A DNA stretch of 64,000 nucleotides, taken from positions 1 to 64,000 of the forward strand of contig NZ_BONZ01000085.1 in assembly GCF_016862975.1 (NCBI RefSeq). The letters are read 5' to 3'. The position numbers and the translations under genes are program-made. Within the stretch, counting starts at the first letter, position 1, and each line of letters begins with the position of its first letter. Below are positions 1 through 9,064 of this stretch, piece by piece. The notes under the pieces are model-generated. The model was given only the letters and a program-made list of their open reading frames with translations. It did no database searches and had not been told where the DNA came from. The DNA is from Rugosimonospora africana (GTDB taxonomy: Bacteria; Actinomycetota; Actinomycetes; Mycobacteriales; Micromonosporaceae).

Positions 1-263
1 AGCGGGGCTGTGGATAACAGCGAGGGCTGTGGGTAACCCAGAGCGGGGTCGCGCCATCGCGTTAGGGACCTAGGTGTACTGGCCCAGTGGCTCTGACCGA
101 TTGCGATCCAGGCCCTAGCCGGGTTGGTTGACCGGCAGCACGGCACAATTCTCCGGGTGAGCGATTCGGCGGACCTGCACCCTGAGCGGATACCGGGTTA
201 CTGCCACGACAGCCCCTTTGGCGAGAAATTGTCAATACCTGTGGACGGCTACTCCTGGCCCCG
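1..263. other. Non-coding left edge with two DnaA-box-like 9-mers
   Basis: I see no credible gene here. Two copies of a roughly 19-bp unit lie at 7-44. They contain TGTGGATAA (9-17), the exact reverse complement of the DnaA consensus TTATCCACA, and the variant TGTGGGTAA (28-36). Two boxes are too few for an origin, and no dnaA, dnaN or AT-rich segment is nearby, so they may be scattered sites. The rest holds the 3' flank of the minus-strand esterase, without a clear hairpin. Confidence 0.45.
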
Positions 264-1265
264 TTAGTCGGTGGCGAGGAGGCGTTCCAGCCAGTTGTGG
301 CGCGCCGCGACGGCGGCCTTGCTGATCCGCGCCTCGGGGACTTCCCGGTCGAAGGCGTGGAATCCGCCGGGCCACACATGCAGCTCGGCCTTACCTCCGG
401 CTTGCCAGATCCGGGCGGCGTAGTCGACGATCTCGTCGCGCAGGCACTCGGCGGAGCCGACGTCGAGGAACGCCGGCGGCAGGCCGGTCAGGTCGGTGGC
501 CCGGGCGGGCGCGGCGTACTGCGGCACGTCCGCCGTGCCCCGGACGTCGCCGAGCAGCGAGCTCCAGCCGAACCCGGAGTAGCTGCGGTTCCAGAATTCG
601 ATTCCATCCATCTGCATGGCCGACGCACTGTCGTTGCGGTCGTCGAGCATGGGACCCATCAGCAGCTGGCCGAGCAGGCGGGGACCGCCCTTGTCGCGCA
701 CGGTCAGGGCGAGCGCGGCGCTCAGGCCGCCGCCGGCACTGTAGCCCGTGACGACGATGCGCTCCGGGTCGATGCCGAGTTCGTCCGCGTGGTCGGCGGC
801 CCACAGCAGACCGGCATAGGCGTCGTTGATCTGGGCCGGGTAGGGGTGCTCGGGCGCGAGCCGGTAGCCGATAGAGATCAGCGTGGCCCCGAACCGCTCG
901 GCCGCCTCGAGCTGCTGGTCGAGCCCGATGCGGTGATCGTTGCAGAAGAAGCCGCCACCGTGCATGAAGTACAGCGCCGGCCGCGATACGGGCGCGCCGG
1001 CGGGCGTACAGACCAGCAACGGGATCTCCGGGGCGCCGTCCAGGCCGGGCACCGAGGGCTGGGAGACGATGAAACGCCCGCCACGGCTGAGGTCCCCGAG
1101 CGCCGCCACCGCGGCGTCGACCTCCGCACGGATTTTCGCCAGCCGCTCCAGGCTCATCGGCACCAACTCCGGCTCCTCCACCAGGAAGTCGTCGTAAGCG
1201 ACCTGAACTTCGGCGTCGAGTGGAACCGGCACGGCGGGTACGAACTTCCCCGTTTCAAGATTCAC
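264..1265 (-). CDS. Alpha/beta hydrolase, HSL-type esterase/lipase
   Basis: A 333-residue cytoplasmic hydrolase expected to cut short-chain carboxyl esters. It has the hormone-sensitive-lipase oxyanion motif HGGGFF near residue 102 and the nucleophile elbow GYSAGG near residue 170. The acid Asp lies in the FLDVGSAE stretch and the His in GGFHAFD near the C-terminus, so the triad looks complete. There is no signal peptide or membrane segment. The GTG start is supported by a TAGCGT -10 element ending 6 nt upstream with no ribosome-binding site, which suggests a leaderless transcript. The natural substrate cannot be told from sequence, and the gene stands alone. Confidence 0.85.
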   Translation of the reverse strand: MNLETGKFVPAVPVPLDAEVQVAYDDFLVEEPELVPMSLERLAKIRAEVDAAVAALGDLSRGGRFIVSQPSVPGLDGAPEIPLLVCTPAGAPVSRPALYFMHGGGFFCNDHRIGLDQQLEAAERFGATLISIGYRLAPEHPYPAQINDAYAGLLWAADHADELGIDPERIVVTGYSAGGGLSAALALTVRDKGGPRLLGQLLMGPMLDDRNDSASAMQMDGIEFWNRSYSGFGWSSLLGDVRGTADVPQYAAPARATDLTGLPPAFLDVGSAECLRDEIVDYAARIWQAGGKAELHVWPGGFHAFDREVPEARISKAAVAARHNWLERLLATD

Positions 1266-1358
1266 GGGCGCACGCTAGCGCCCCCGTTCCCTTCGCGCCA
1301 GTCGATTTTCAATACCTCGCCGACCGCGCGGCGAGGCTGGGCGGATTAGCCGCGCGGG

Positions 1359-1470
1359 TCAGGCGAGTGCCTGATCGATCTCGGCTAGGTCCTCAAGCGG
1401 CGGCGGCGGGGGCGGCGTAGCGGATCTGGTCGGGAGACGTCGCGCCGGCGAACACCGAGCCGCAGCCGAG
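1359..1470 (-). pseudogene. Remnant of an aldo/keto reductase C-terminus
   Basis: On the minus strand one frame reads GSVFAGATSPDQIR followed by an alanine-rich stretch. A second frame then reads LEDLAEIDQALA and a stop. Both pieces match the usual last 40 or so residues of aldo/keto reductases (the xVxxGATxPEQ loop, then the acidic terminal helix), but they are joined only through a frameshift near 1393. The upstream part is missing and gives way to the transposase remnant. I infer a gene broken by an insertion that has since decayed. The match is short, so confidence is moderate. Confidence 0.45.
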
Positions 1471-1475
1471 CCGGG

Positions 1476-1763
1476 CGGCTAGGGGCGGCCTGCAGCGGGT
1501 TCATGCGGCGACCTGGTCGTGGCGTTCGACGAGGTGTCCGTTGCGGAAGGTGGCGCCGGCGCGGACCAGTGCGACCAGGCGGGGTGCGTTGACCGCCCTC
1601 CACCGTTGTTGCGCGGACTCGATGAGTTTGAACGCCATGGCTAGCCCGGCGGCGCGGCTACCGGGTCCCTTGGCGACCCGGGTGCGGTGGCGCACGGTGG
1701 CGAAGGTCGACTCGATCGGGTTGGTGGTTCGCAGGTGGGTCCAGTGCTCAGCGCCCCTAGCCG
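1476..1763. mobile_element. Decayed IS256-like element bounded by a 12-bp inverted repeat
   Basis: CGGCTAGGGGCG at 1476-1487 is repeated exactly in inverted orientation at 1752-1763. Between them, about 264 bp contains only the tail of an IS256-type transposase. The layout looks like an internally deleted insertion sequence, or a MITE-like derivative that kept its ends. I found no matching 8-bp target duplication beside the repeats (left GAGCCGGG, right GGATGAGG), so either the ends have decayed or the true termini differ. Confidence 0.45.
1501..1748 (-). pseudogene. IS256-family transposase, C-terminal fragment
   Basis: The minus strand encodes about 80 residues typical of the end of Mutator/IS256-family transposases: HLRTTNPIESTFATVR, then LAMAFKLIESAQQRWR, then LVALVRAGATF and a short tail. 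The DDE catalytic domain is absent and no start codon fits a full protein, so it cannot be active. It lies inside the 12-bp inverted repeat and next to the aldo/keto reductase remnant. Confidence 0.8.
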
Positions 1764-1889
1764 GGATGAGGCACCGAAATCAATGTCGGAACCAGTGTCG
1801 TACCGCCGGCACGCCTTTCGCGGCCAGTGTCCCTGGGCCGTTTCGTCGTCATTTCCGCCGTACCGGCGCATTCGTTACACTCCGCGATC

Positions 1890-4800
1890 GTGAGGTTCCT
1901 GCTGCTCGGTCGGGTAGAGGCAGTTGACACCGATGAGCGTCCGTTGACCCTCGGGCGTCGCCGGGAACGATGCCTGCTCGGTCTGCTCCTGCTGAATGCT
2001 GGAGAGCCGGTCACGACCGAACGGCTGGTCAGCCTCCTGTGGGAGGAAGATCCCCTGCCGGCGGACCCGCCCGCGGTTATCCGCACCTATGTCTCCCGGC
2101 TACGTTCAAGCCTCGACCCGGCGGACAGCGGGGCGCAGTCGGTGTTGATCGGACGGCCCGGGGCGTACGTCGCCGAAGTCGATCCGGGCAGCGTCGATGC
2201 TCACCGCTTCCGTGAATCGATCAAGCAAGCCAGGTCCGAAGCCGACGGTTACCGGCGCAGCCGCCTGCTCACTGACGCGCTGGGATTGTGGCGCGGCAAC
2301 CTCATGGCCGACGTCGCCTCCGACGCACTGCGCCGACGAGTCGGCGCGGACCTGAACGAGCTGCGGGCGGTCGCGACGGAGTTGCTTGTCGACGCGGAGA
2401 TCGAGATCGGCCACAGTCGTGAGATGGTCGGGTTCCTCACCGGCCTGGTCGCCGAAAACCCCCTGCACGAACCGTTCGTCGACCGGCTCATGATGGCTCT
2501 TCAGCAACTGGGGCGACGCGCCGAAGCCATCGAGGCATATCAGAGTCTTCGCGAGGGACTCGCGGACGCTCTCGGCATCGACCCCGGACCCGAGCTTCAA
2601 CGGCGCTACTTGGCATTGTTGGAGGGCGAGCGGCCGACCGAGGCCAACGGCAAAGCCGCCGCCACCGTCACCTGCGAGAAGCCGAGAGGGCCGGCGCAGC
2701 TTTCCCCGGCCGTTCCCTATCTGATCGGCCGGCAGTTGGCCCTGCACGAGTTGAACGACGTGTTGACGGCCCAATCGCCGGTCGTCGCGGTGATCGCCGG
2801 CACAGCCGGAGTGGGAAAGACCGCGCTGGCGGTGTATTGGGCCCACACGGTCGCGAGCCGGTTTCCCGGCGGTCAACTCTATGTCGACCTCGGGGGATTT
2901 GGTACCGATCAGTCGGTGTCCGCGCACACGGTCCTCGGCGGCTTCCTGCTCGCCCTCGGCACCGACCCGGCACTCATTCCCATGGACCTGGCCGGACGCT
3001 CGAACACGTTCCGGTCCATGCTGGCGGGTCGGCGCGTCCTCGTCGTGCTCGACAACGCCCAGTCCGCCGAGCAGGTCCGTCCTCTGCTGCCCGGAGCGCC
3101 GGGCTGCCTCGCCCTGGTCACCAGCCGCGATGACCTCGCCGGCCTGGTGGTGAGGGAGAGCGCTCACCGCCTGATCCTCGATCGGCTCGCCATCCCGGAG
3201 GCCGTCGACCTCCTACGCCGGGTCCTCGGCGCTGCCCGGGTCGACACGCACGAACGAGCGGCCGTGGAGTTGGCGGAGCTGTGCGTCGGACTCCCCCTGG
3301 CGCTGAAGGTGGCCGCGGAACGCGCCGCCCGTCAACCGGCTGTTGCGTTGACCGAGTTCGTGGCCGACATCGCTGACGTCGCGCGACGCCTCGACGCCTT
3401 TGACGTACCGCTGGACCCGACATCCGCGGTACGGGCCGTCATCTCGTGGTCCTACCACAAGCTGACCGCCGCGACCGCCGGGCTGTTCCGGATCCTCGCG
3501 GTGGTTCCCGGGCCGGACATCGACGCCGAGGGCGTCGCCGCGCTCGCCGGTCTCGACCGCCTGGCAACGCGGCCGTTGCTCGCGGAACTGGCCAGCGCGC
3601 ATCTCATCGAACAGGTCGTGTACGGGCGCTACCACCTGCACGACCTGCTGCGCGCCTACGCCGCCGAGCGGCTCGCCGTCGAAGATTCCGAGACCGACCG
3701 CCACGCCGCCGTCGGCCGGTTGCTCGACTGGTACCTGGGCACCGCCGATGCCGCCGCCCGCCTGCTGTACCCCGACACCCTGAGACTGCCTCAGGAAGAA
3801 CGCCGCCAGGAAGAACACCCCCAGGATCCGGCGGTCCGGTTCCGCGAACGCGGGGAGGCGCTGACCTGGTTGACGAATGAACGCGCCAACCTCATCGCCG
3901 CGACCGGACACGCCTCGCGTCACGGTCCGCAGCGGCTGACCTGGGAGTTGTACGACGCACTCCGCGGCTACCTGTACCAGTCGCAGGATCTCGACGACCT
4001 CCTCCAGGCGGGACGCACCGCACTCGTGGCGGCCGAGGAGAACTCGAACGCGTTCGCGCAGACGATCGGGCACCTCGGCATCGGAGCCGCGCTACGGGAC
4101 TACGGTGACTACGACCGGGCCATCCAGCACTACACGGACGCGTTGGAATTCGCGGAGCGCGCCGGCTGGCCCGACGGCTGCGCCTCGGCCAACAACAACC
4201 TCGGTAGCGCCCATCTTCACGCCGGTCAGCTCCGACTCGCCGCCGAACACTTCAAGCGCGCCACCGACATCTCCCGGGTTACCGGAAAGCGGTCACTCCT
4301 CGCCACCCATCTGGGAAACCTCGGCCTTGCCAACTACGACATGGGCAACCTGCGGCAATCCGCCGAGTGCTACGAGGAAGCCCTGACGATCGAACGCGAG
4401 ATCGGCAATCAGGGCGGCGAAGCCCGCGCTCTCCATCGGCTCGGAAATGCCGAACATCGACTCGGCCGGCTGTCCGAAGCCCTGCACCACCTCGATACGG
4501 CGCTGACGATGTACCGCAAGGTCGGCTACCGGTCCGGGGAAGCCGGAGTGTTGGACAGCCTGGCCGGTGTCCACCGTGACGCCGGCCGCTACCAGGAGGC
4601 GCTCGAATACGTACGGTCGGCGCTCGCGATCCAGGAGGAGAGCGGCGGACGGTTCAAGACCGCCGATGGTCTGATCACGCTTGCCAGCATTCAGGACCGT
4701 CTCGGCCGGTCCGCTGTGGCATACGACAACTACCAGGAGGCGTTGACCGTCGCACGCCAGACGGAAGCACGGCACGCCGAAGTGACCGCACTGATCGGCC

Positions 4801-5045
4801 TCGGCACCGCGGTCCTGCGGCTGGGCCAGATCGAAAGGGCGCGGAGGCTCGTTGAATCGGCACTCGCCATCGCTCAACTGGCCGGCTACCGAGCCCTCGA
4901 AGGCGACGCCCTGAGCCGTCTCGCGACCAGCTACGAGACGGAGGACGCCGGCCGGGCACTCGACTGCGCGCAGCGAGCGTTGGAGATCTATCAGGAGACC
5001 GGAATGGGACCGGACGAGGCGAGAATCCGCCTGCGCGGACTGTGA
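1890..5045 (+). CDS. AfsR-like SARP transcriptional regulator with NB-ARC and TPR domains
   Basis: A 1051-residue cytoplasmic regulator. It starts with an OmpR-like winged helix (about residues 1-95, RFLLLGRVEAV then LLWEEDPLP), followed by a bacterial activator domain (to about 245). An NB-ARC ATPase follows, with Walker A GTAGVGKTALAV near 310 and a Walker B-like VLVVLDNA, and then at least seven TPR repeats from about 700. This is the AfsR architecture, where the ATPase/TPR part gates DNA binding to switch on secondary metabolism. The GTG start is chosen because homology begins there and TACACT ends 8 nt upstream with no Shine-Dalgarno; an in-frame ATG at 1827 would add an unrelated leader. 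Its target is unknown. It resembles the SARP regulator at 16975 in order and motifs. Confidence 0.88.
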   Translation: MRFLLLGRVEAVDTDERPLTLGRRRERCLLGLLLLNAGEPVTTERLVSLLWEEDPLPADPPAVIRTYVSRLRSSLDPADSGAQSVLIGRPGAYVAEVDPGSVDAHRFRESIKQARSEADGYRRSRLLTDALGLWRGNLMADVASDALRRRVGADLNELRAVATELLVDAEIEIGHSREMVGFLTGLVAENPLHEPFVDRLMMALQQLGRRAEAIEAYQSLREGLADALGIDPGPELQRRYLALLEGERPTEANGKAAATVTCEKPRGPAQLSPAVPYLIGRQLALHELNDVLTAQSPVVAVIAGTAGVGKTALAVYWAHTVASRFPGGQLYVDLGGFGTDQSVSAHTVLGGFLLALGTDPALIPMDLAGRSNTFRSMLAGRRVLVVLDNAQSAEQVRPLLPGAPGCLALVTSRDDLAGLVVRESAHRLILDRLAIPEAVDLLRRVLGAARVDTHERAAVELAELCVGLPLALKVAAERAARQPAVALTEFVADIADVARRLDAFDVPLDPTSAVRAVISWSYHKLTAATAGLFRILAVVPGPDIDAEGVAALAGLDRLATRPLLAELASAHLIEQVVYGRYHLHDLLRAYAAERLAVEDSETDRHAAVGRLLDWYLGTADAAARLLYPDTLRLPQEERRQEEHPQDPAVRFRERGEALTWLTNERANLIAATGHASRHGPQRLTWELYDALRGYLYQSQDLDDLLQAGRTALVAAEENSNAFAQTIGHLGIGAALRDYGDYDRAIQHYTDALEFAERAGWPDGCASANNNLGSAHLHAGQLRLAAEHFKRATDISRVTGKRSLLATHLGNLGLANYDMGNLRQSAECYEEALTIEREIGNQGGEARALHRLGNAEHRLGRLSEALHHLDTALTMYRKVGYRSGEAGVLDSLAGVHRDAGRYQEALEYVRSALAIQEESGGRFKTADGLITLASIQDRLGRSAVAYDNYQEALTVARQTEARHAEVTALIGLGTAVLRLGQIERARRLVESALAIAQLAGYRALEGDALSRLATSYETEDAGRALDCAQRALEIYQETGMGPDEARIRLRGL

Positions 5046-5088
5046 CCGGGCCCCCGACACCGGGGCGCGAGCCGGATAGGGTCGGCGG

Positions 5089-6576
5089 GTGGCGGAGCAC
5101 GCGGGGGCGGACGAAATCGGGGCGCGCGAAATCGGGCCGAGCGAAATCGGGGCAGGCGAAATCGGGCCGGGCGAGACCGGGGACTTGCTTGAGCTGAGCG
5201 TGTCCGAAGCCTCGTCGCTGATCCGGACGGGAGAGCTGACCGCCTCGGAATACGCGGACGCCCTGATCCGGCAGTGTGAGCGGCGCTCCCACTGCAACGC
5301 GTTCATCGGCTTCGACCCACACGCCGTCCGGCTCGCCGCGCATCACGCCGACCGCGCCCGGGCGAACGGTCAGCGGCTGGGCCCGCTACACGGCATCCCC
5401 ATCGCGGTGAAAGACAACATCAACACCGCCGCACTCCCGACGACGGGTGGCACCGCCGCCCTGTCGGCCAACCGCCCGGAAAGCGACGCGGTGGTGGTGC
5501 GTCGGCTCGCCGAGGCCGGGGCGCTACTGCTGGGCAAGACCAACCTGCATGAACTCGGGCGCGGCTGGACGAGCCTCAACGCCACCTTCGGCCCGGTACG
5601 CAACCCGCGCCGGGAGGACCGCATCGCGGGAGGCAGCAGCGGCGGCAGCGCCTGTGCGGTCGCCGCACGCATGACGCCGGCTGCCCTCGGCACCGACACC
5701 GAGGGCTCCATCCGGATCCCGGCCGCGCTCTGCGGCGTCGCGGGACTGCGGCCGAGCACCGGCCGGTACCCGATGGAAGGGGTCATCCCGATCGCGGCCT
5801 CGCTCGACACCGTCGGACCCTTCGCTCGATGTGTGGCCGACATCGCCCTCCTCGATTCGGTACTCGCGAATGTTGCTCCCGCTCCGGCGCGACTCGACCT
5901 GCGGGGCGTGCGCATCGGAGTTCCGCGGACGTACTACCTCGACGGCCTCGACTCCGAGGTCGAGCAGATCTTCGAGCGGGCCCTGGCCTGCCTCGCCGAC
6001 CGCGGAGCCGACCTGGTCTTCGCGGACCTGACCGGCCTCGACACCCTGGTCGCCGGTGTCGCCGCGGCGCTGATCCGGTACGAGTTCGCGCGACTGCTGC
6101 CGGAATACCTCGCGGTGCACGCGCCGGGGATGTCCATGCGGGACCTGGCCGCGGGAGCCGGCCCCAACGTGTCCCCCGCGTTCGCGCCTCCGCCGCCCGA
6201 GGCCGGGGAACGCCACCGCGCCGCGCGCGAAGCGCAGCGCCGGGTGCGCGCCCTGTTCCAGTCGTACCAGCGCGAGTACGCCCTCGACGTCATCGTCCAT
6301 CCGGTCGTACCGATGCCCGCCCCGCCGATCGGCGCCGGACCTGTCTGGCCGCCACCGGGTGTCACCATCGCTGGCCGTGAGGTGCCCGAGGAGGTTGCCT
6401 TCGGCCGCAACGTCTCCCCGGCCAGCGTCGCGGGGCTGCCCGGCCTGGTCCTTCCGGCGGGCGCGACGCCGGAAGGGCTGCCGGTCGGGGTCGAGTTCAA
6501 CGCGGCGTCCGGCCACGACGAATACCTGATCGCTGCCGGATTCGCCGCCGAATCCGCCCTGCGACCGGCGCTGTAG
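5089..6576 (+). CDS. Amidase-signature family amidase
   Basis: A 495-residue amidase-signature hydrolase. The catalytic Lys lies in AVKDNIN, and the glycine/serine loop GGSSGGSACAV and the nucleophile-containing GTDTEGSIRIPA are intact, so the Ser-cisSer-Lys triad looks complete. It likely hydrolyses an amide; GatA-like and small-molecule amidases share this core, but no gatB or gatC is near. The first 25 residues are a degenerate repeat of EIGxx units encoded by 15-bp DNA repeats (about 5111-5181), not part of the fold. The GTG start lies 6 nt after a TAGGGT -10 element, suggesting a leaderless transcript. A TTG before the LLELSVSEA segment is a possible alternative start. Confidence 0.85.
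   Translation: MAEHAGADEIGAREIGPSEIGAGEIGPGETGDLLELSVSEASSLIRTGELTASEYADALIRQCERRSHCNAFIGFDPHAVRLAAHHADRARANGQRLGPLHGIPIAVKDNINTAALPTTGGTAALSANRPESDAVVVRRLAEAGALLLGKTNLHELGRGWTSLNATFGPVRNPRREDRIAGGSSGGSACAVAARMTPAALGTDTEGSIRIPAALCGVAGLRPSTGRYPMEGVIPIAASLDTVGPFARCVADIALLDSVLANVAPAPARLDLRGVRIGVPRTYYLDGLDSEVEQIFERALACLADRGADLVFADLTGLDTLVAGVAAALIRYEFARLLPEYLAVHAPGMSMRDLAAGAGPNVSPAFAPPPPEAGERHRAAREAQRRVRALFQSYQREYALDVIVHPVVPMPAPPIGAGPVWPPPGVTIAGREVPEEVAFGRNVSPASVAGLPGLVLPAGATPEGLPVGVEFNAASGHDEYLIAAGFAAESALRPAL
5111..5181 (+). repeat. In-frame 15-bp tandem repeat at the amidase N-terminus
   Basis: About 4.5 copies of a unit close to GCGAAATCGGGSCVG sit directly after the start codon and encode EIGAR, EIGPS, EIGAG and similar pentapeptides. 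The copies differ at one or two bases each. The period is a multiple of three, so copy number can change without breaking the gene. Confidence 0.85.
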
Positions 6577-6658
6577 AACCAGCACGCAACCACCGGCACC
6601 GCACCCAACCACCGGCTCCGGGTCGAACCGCCGGCTCCGCACCGAAGGATGACGACGC

Positions 6659-6678
6659 GTTCCCCCGTGCGGGGGAAC
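6659..6678 (+). terminator. Hairpin terminator after the amidase
   Basis: GTTCCCCC and GGGGGAAC form a perfect 8-bp stem with a GTGC loop, 82 nt after the amidase stop. There is no T-run, as usual for high-GC actinomycete terminators. Confidence 0.6.
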
Positions 6679-6750
6679 CCGATTGCTCACCTGATGGTGA
6701 CGATCGCCGGCCGGCATTCCCATAGCGTCTCTCTCGTCGATGCGTGAGGC

Positions 6751-6792
6751 GTTCGCGCAGGTCACTGTTCGCACAGAACAGAGTGTTCGCGC
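6751..6792. promoter_or_regulatory. Three GTTCGCRC direct repeats upstream of the CPBP gene
   Basis: GTTCGCGC (6751), GTTCGCAC (6767) and GTTCGCGC (6785) are spaced 16 and 18 bp apart just upstream of the ribosome-binding site at about 6801. CTGTTC-5-GAACAG (6765-6781) makes an overlapping inverted repeat. This looks like a regulator binding region for the CPBP/two-component transcript; the protein that binds it is unknown. Confidence 0.4.
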
Positions 6793-6815
6793 GGATCAAG
6801 AGAGAGGGAGCAGCG

Positions 6816-7706
6816 ATGTCTGTCGAGCCTACCGAGATTCCCACCACGGTCCCCGCCGCTGCCACCAGGTCCGGGCCGCCGCGCTGGCTCCGCCCGATCG
6901 GGGTACGGCTGGTCTTCCTCCTCGTGGTGTTTGCCGTCGTCGATGTCGTCTTCGCCCAGGTCAACTCGCTCGCGGTGAAGAACCCGGTCACCGGGCTGCT
7001 CGCCGGCCTGGCCACCGCCGCGATCGCTCTGGTCGGCTACGCCCGGCTGGTCGGTTGGCTGGAGCAGCGGAAGGTACCCGAGGTGGGTACCGCGACTCTG
7101 CGGCCACAGTTGGCCCGCGGCGTGGGGCTCGGCATCGTACTGTTCGCCGGCACCATCCTGCTGATCTTCATCTGCGACGGCTACCGGGTACGGGGCTGGG
7201 GCTCGGTCGGCGACGCGATCGCCACCTTCGGGCTGATGGCCGGCGTCGCGACCTGCGAAGAGCTGCTGTTTCGCGGGGTGTTGTTCCGGATCGTCGAGGA
7301 GTGGGCCGGCACTCTCGTCGCGCTGGTCGTCTCGGGCCTGCTGTTCGGCGTGATGCACCTGCTCAATCCCGGAGGCACCGGCTGGGGGGCGCTTTCCATC
7401 GCGGTCGAGGCGGGGCTGATGCTCGGCGCCGCGTATGTCGCCACCCGCAGCCTGTGGCTGCCGATCGGTCTGCACCTCGGCTGGAACTTCGCCGAATCGG
7501 GCATCTTCGGCTCCACTGTCTCCGGCTCGAACGGAACCGTGGGCGGTCTGCTCGACGGCGCGTCGCACGGCCCGGCAATCATCAGCGGCGGTGCGTTCGG
7601 CCCGGAGGCGAGCATCCTCGCGGTCCTGATCGGCGGCGCCACCGCGATCCTGTTGCTGCGCAAGGCCCGCAAGGCCGGCCGGATCGTCAGGGCGCCGTGG
7701 CGGTGA
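6816..7706 (+). CDS. CPBP-family intramembrane metalloprotease
   Basis: A 296-residue multi-pass membrane protein of the CAAX protease/bacteriocin-processing (Abi/CPBP) family. The three diagnostic motifs are present: EELLFRG (EExxxR), FGVMH (FxxxH) and HLGWN (HxxxN), which form the metal site in the membrane. Several hydrophobic helices start at about residue 30. Members cleave membrane-embedded or prenylated peptides, or act in immunity and signalling; the substrate here is unknown. The ATG at 6816 is preferred over an in-frame ATG at 6744 because it follows AGAGAGGGAG and begins the family homology. The stop overlaps a possible GTG start of the histidine kinase, so the three genes 6816-9834 probably form one transcript. 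Confidence 0.85.
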   Translation: MSVEPTEIPTTVPAAATRSGPPRWLRPIGVRLVFLLVVFAVVDVVFAQVNSLAVKNPVTGLLAGLATAAIALVGYARLVGWLEQRKVPEVGTATLRPQLARGVGLGIVLFAGTILLIFICDGYRVRGWGSVGDAIATFGLMAGVATCEELLFRGVLFRIVEEWAGTLVALVVSGLLFGVMHLLNPGGTGWGALSIAVEAGLMLGAAYVATRSLWLPIGLHLGWNFAESGIFGSTVSGSNGTVGGLLDGASHGPAIISGGAFGPEASILAVLIGGATAILLLRKARKAGRIVRAPWR

Positions 7707-7738
7707 ACCGCGCCGCGGGCAACCGATACCCTTCCCGC

Positions 7739-9064
7739 ATGTTCCGCCGTGACGCGCCCGCCGCGCTGGCTCGGACCGACGCGCTGGCTCAACCCTCCGC
7801 ACTGGCTCGGCCCACCGCGCTGGCCGAGCGCGTCGCAAGCGGGGGGCGGTCCCTGCTGCGGTACTGGCAGGCCCGGCCGGTGGTCGTCCGGGACGCGTTG
7901 CCGGCCGTGGCGCTCGCCCTGCTGGCGTACTGTCCCCCGCTCGCGCGTCACGGCACCCGGCTCGGCGAGCTGCCCTACCGCCACACCGACGCCGTCGCCG
8001 TGCTCGCCGCGCTGACTCAGTCGCTTCCGCTGGCCGCCCGCCGCCGCTGGCCCGCCGGTGTGCTGGCCGCCTGCGCCGCCGGGTTCGCGGTACAGGACGT
8101 GCGCGGGTACGCCAGCTTCGCCGGCCTCGGCCTGATCCTGGCGCTGTACAACGGCGCCGCCTACCAGTCCCGGATGCGGCAGCCGCTGGTCGCCGCGCTG
8201 ACCGCCGGGTACGTGCTGCTGGCCTGGGCCGAGCACGAGGCCGGATCGCCGGCCGCGCCACAGGACTTCGTGGTCTTCTACCTCTGTCTGGCGGCCTGCT
8301 GGCTGTTCGGCTCGTGGGTACGCGCGCAGCGGCAGCACGACGCCGAGCGTCGACGGCAAGCCACGGCAGAGGTACGCACAGCGGAGCGTGCCCGCATCGC
8401 CCGCGAGCTGCACGACGTGGTCACCCACCACGTGACCGCGATCGTGGTGCAGGCCAATGCGGCCCAGTACCTCGTTTCCCAGCCCGAGCAACTGGCCGCG
8501 AATCTGGGCGCGATCAGTCAGACCGGCCGGCGCGCGCTCTCCGAGCTGCGCGACCTGCTCGGGGTACTCGACGCGACCCGCAGCGCTCCGCTGGAGCAGG
8601 CACCCGACCTGACGGAGGTCGCCGCGTTGGTGGAGCAGACCCGCGCCGCCGGCCAGCCGGTCGAGTTCGGATCGCGGGGCCGGCAGCCAGAGCTGGGCGC
8701 GGGGCGCGAGCAGGCCGCGTACCGGGTGGTGCAGGAGGCGTTGACCAACGCCATGAAGTACGCGGCCGGACGGCGCACCCAGGTCCGGCTCGACTACCGG
8801 CCGGACGGCGTGGACATCGCGGTGACCACGGCCGGCCCGGGTCCACACAAGCCGGTCGAGAAGGCGGCCGACAGCACGGTCGAGAACGCGGCAGACAAGG
8901 CGGTCGGCAACAACGCGGTCGGCGGATCGGGACGCGGCCTGGTCGGGTTGAGCGAGCGGGTCGAGTTGTTCGGCGGCTCGCTGACCGCCGGACCCGACGA
9001 CACAGGCGGGTTCGCCGTGCGGGCCCGCATTCCGGCAGCGGCCGGAAACGACGTGCCGGCATGA
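7739..9064 (+). CDS. NarL-type sensor histidine kinase
   Basis: A 441-residue two-component sensor of the HPK7 class. A predicted membrane region of about five helices (residues 40-190) precedes the dimerisation/phosphoacceptor helix with ERARIARELHDVVTHH; the His in ELHD is the phosphorylation site. The HATPase domain shows QEALTNAMKYA (N box) and GRGLVGLSERV (G box). Two repeat tracts are odd: 18-bp units at the N-terminus giving ALxRxx copies, and a Lys/Glu/Ala-rich insertion between the N and G boxes. The ATG lies 6 nt after TACCCT. A GTG at 7703 overlapping the CPBP stop is an in-frame alternative. The stop overlaps the regulator start by 4 bp. Confidence 0.87.
   Translation: MFRRDAPAALARTDALAQPSALARPTALAERVASGGRSLLRYWQARPVVVRDALPAVALALLAYCPPLARHGTRLGELPYRHTDAVAVLAALTQSLPLAARRRWPAGVLAACAAGFAVQDVRGYASFAGLGLILALYNGAAYQSRMRQPLVAALTAGYVLLAWAEHEAGSPAAPQDFVVFYLCLAACWLFGSWVRAQRQHDAERRRQATAEVRTAERARIARELHDVVTHHVTAIVVQANAAQYLVSQPEQLAANLGAISQTGRRALSELRDLLGVLDATRSAPLEQAPDLTEVAALVEQTRAAGQPVEFGSRGRQPELGAGREQAAYRVVQEALTNAMKYAAGRRTQVRLDYRPDGVDIAVTTAGPGPHKPVEKAADSTVENAADKAVGNNAVGGSGRGLVGLSERVELFGGSLTAGPDDTGGFAVRARIPAAAGNDVPA

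Noticed and set aside
7-44. Possible replication origin from DnaA-box-like 9-mers
   Set aside because: Only two boxes, no AT-rich unwinding region and no dnaA, dnaN or parAB genes nearby; single boxes are common.
297-1349. Long plus-strand ORF opposite the esterase
   Set aside because: Arg/Gly-rich translation with no motif; it is the reverse frame of a gene with complete hydrolase motifs.
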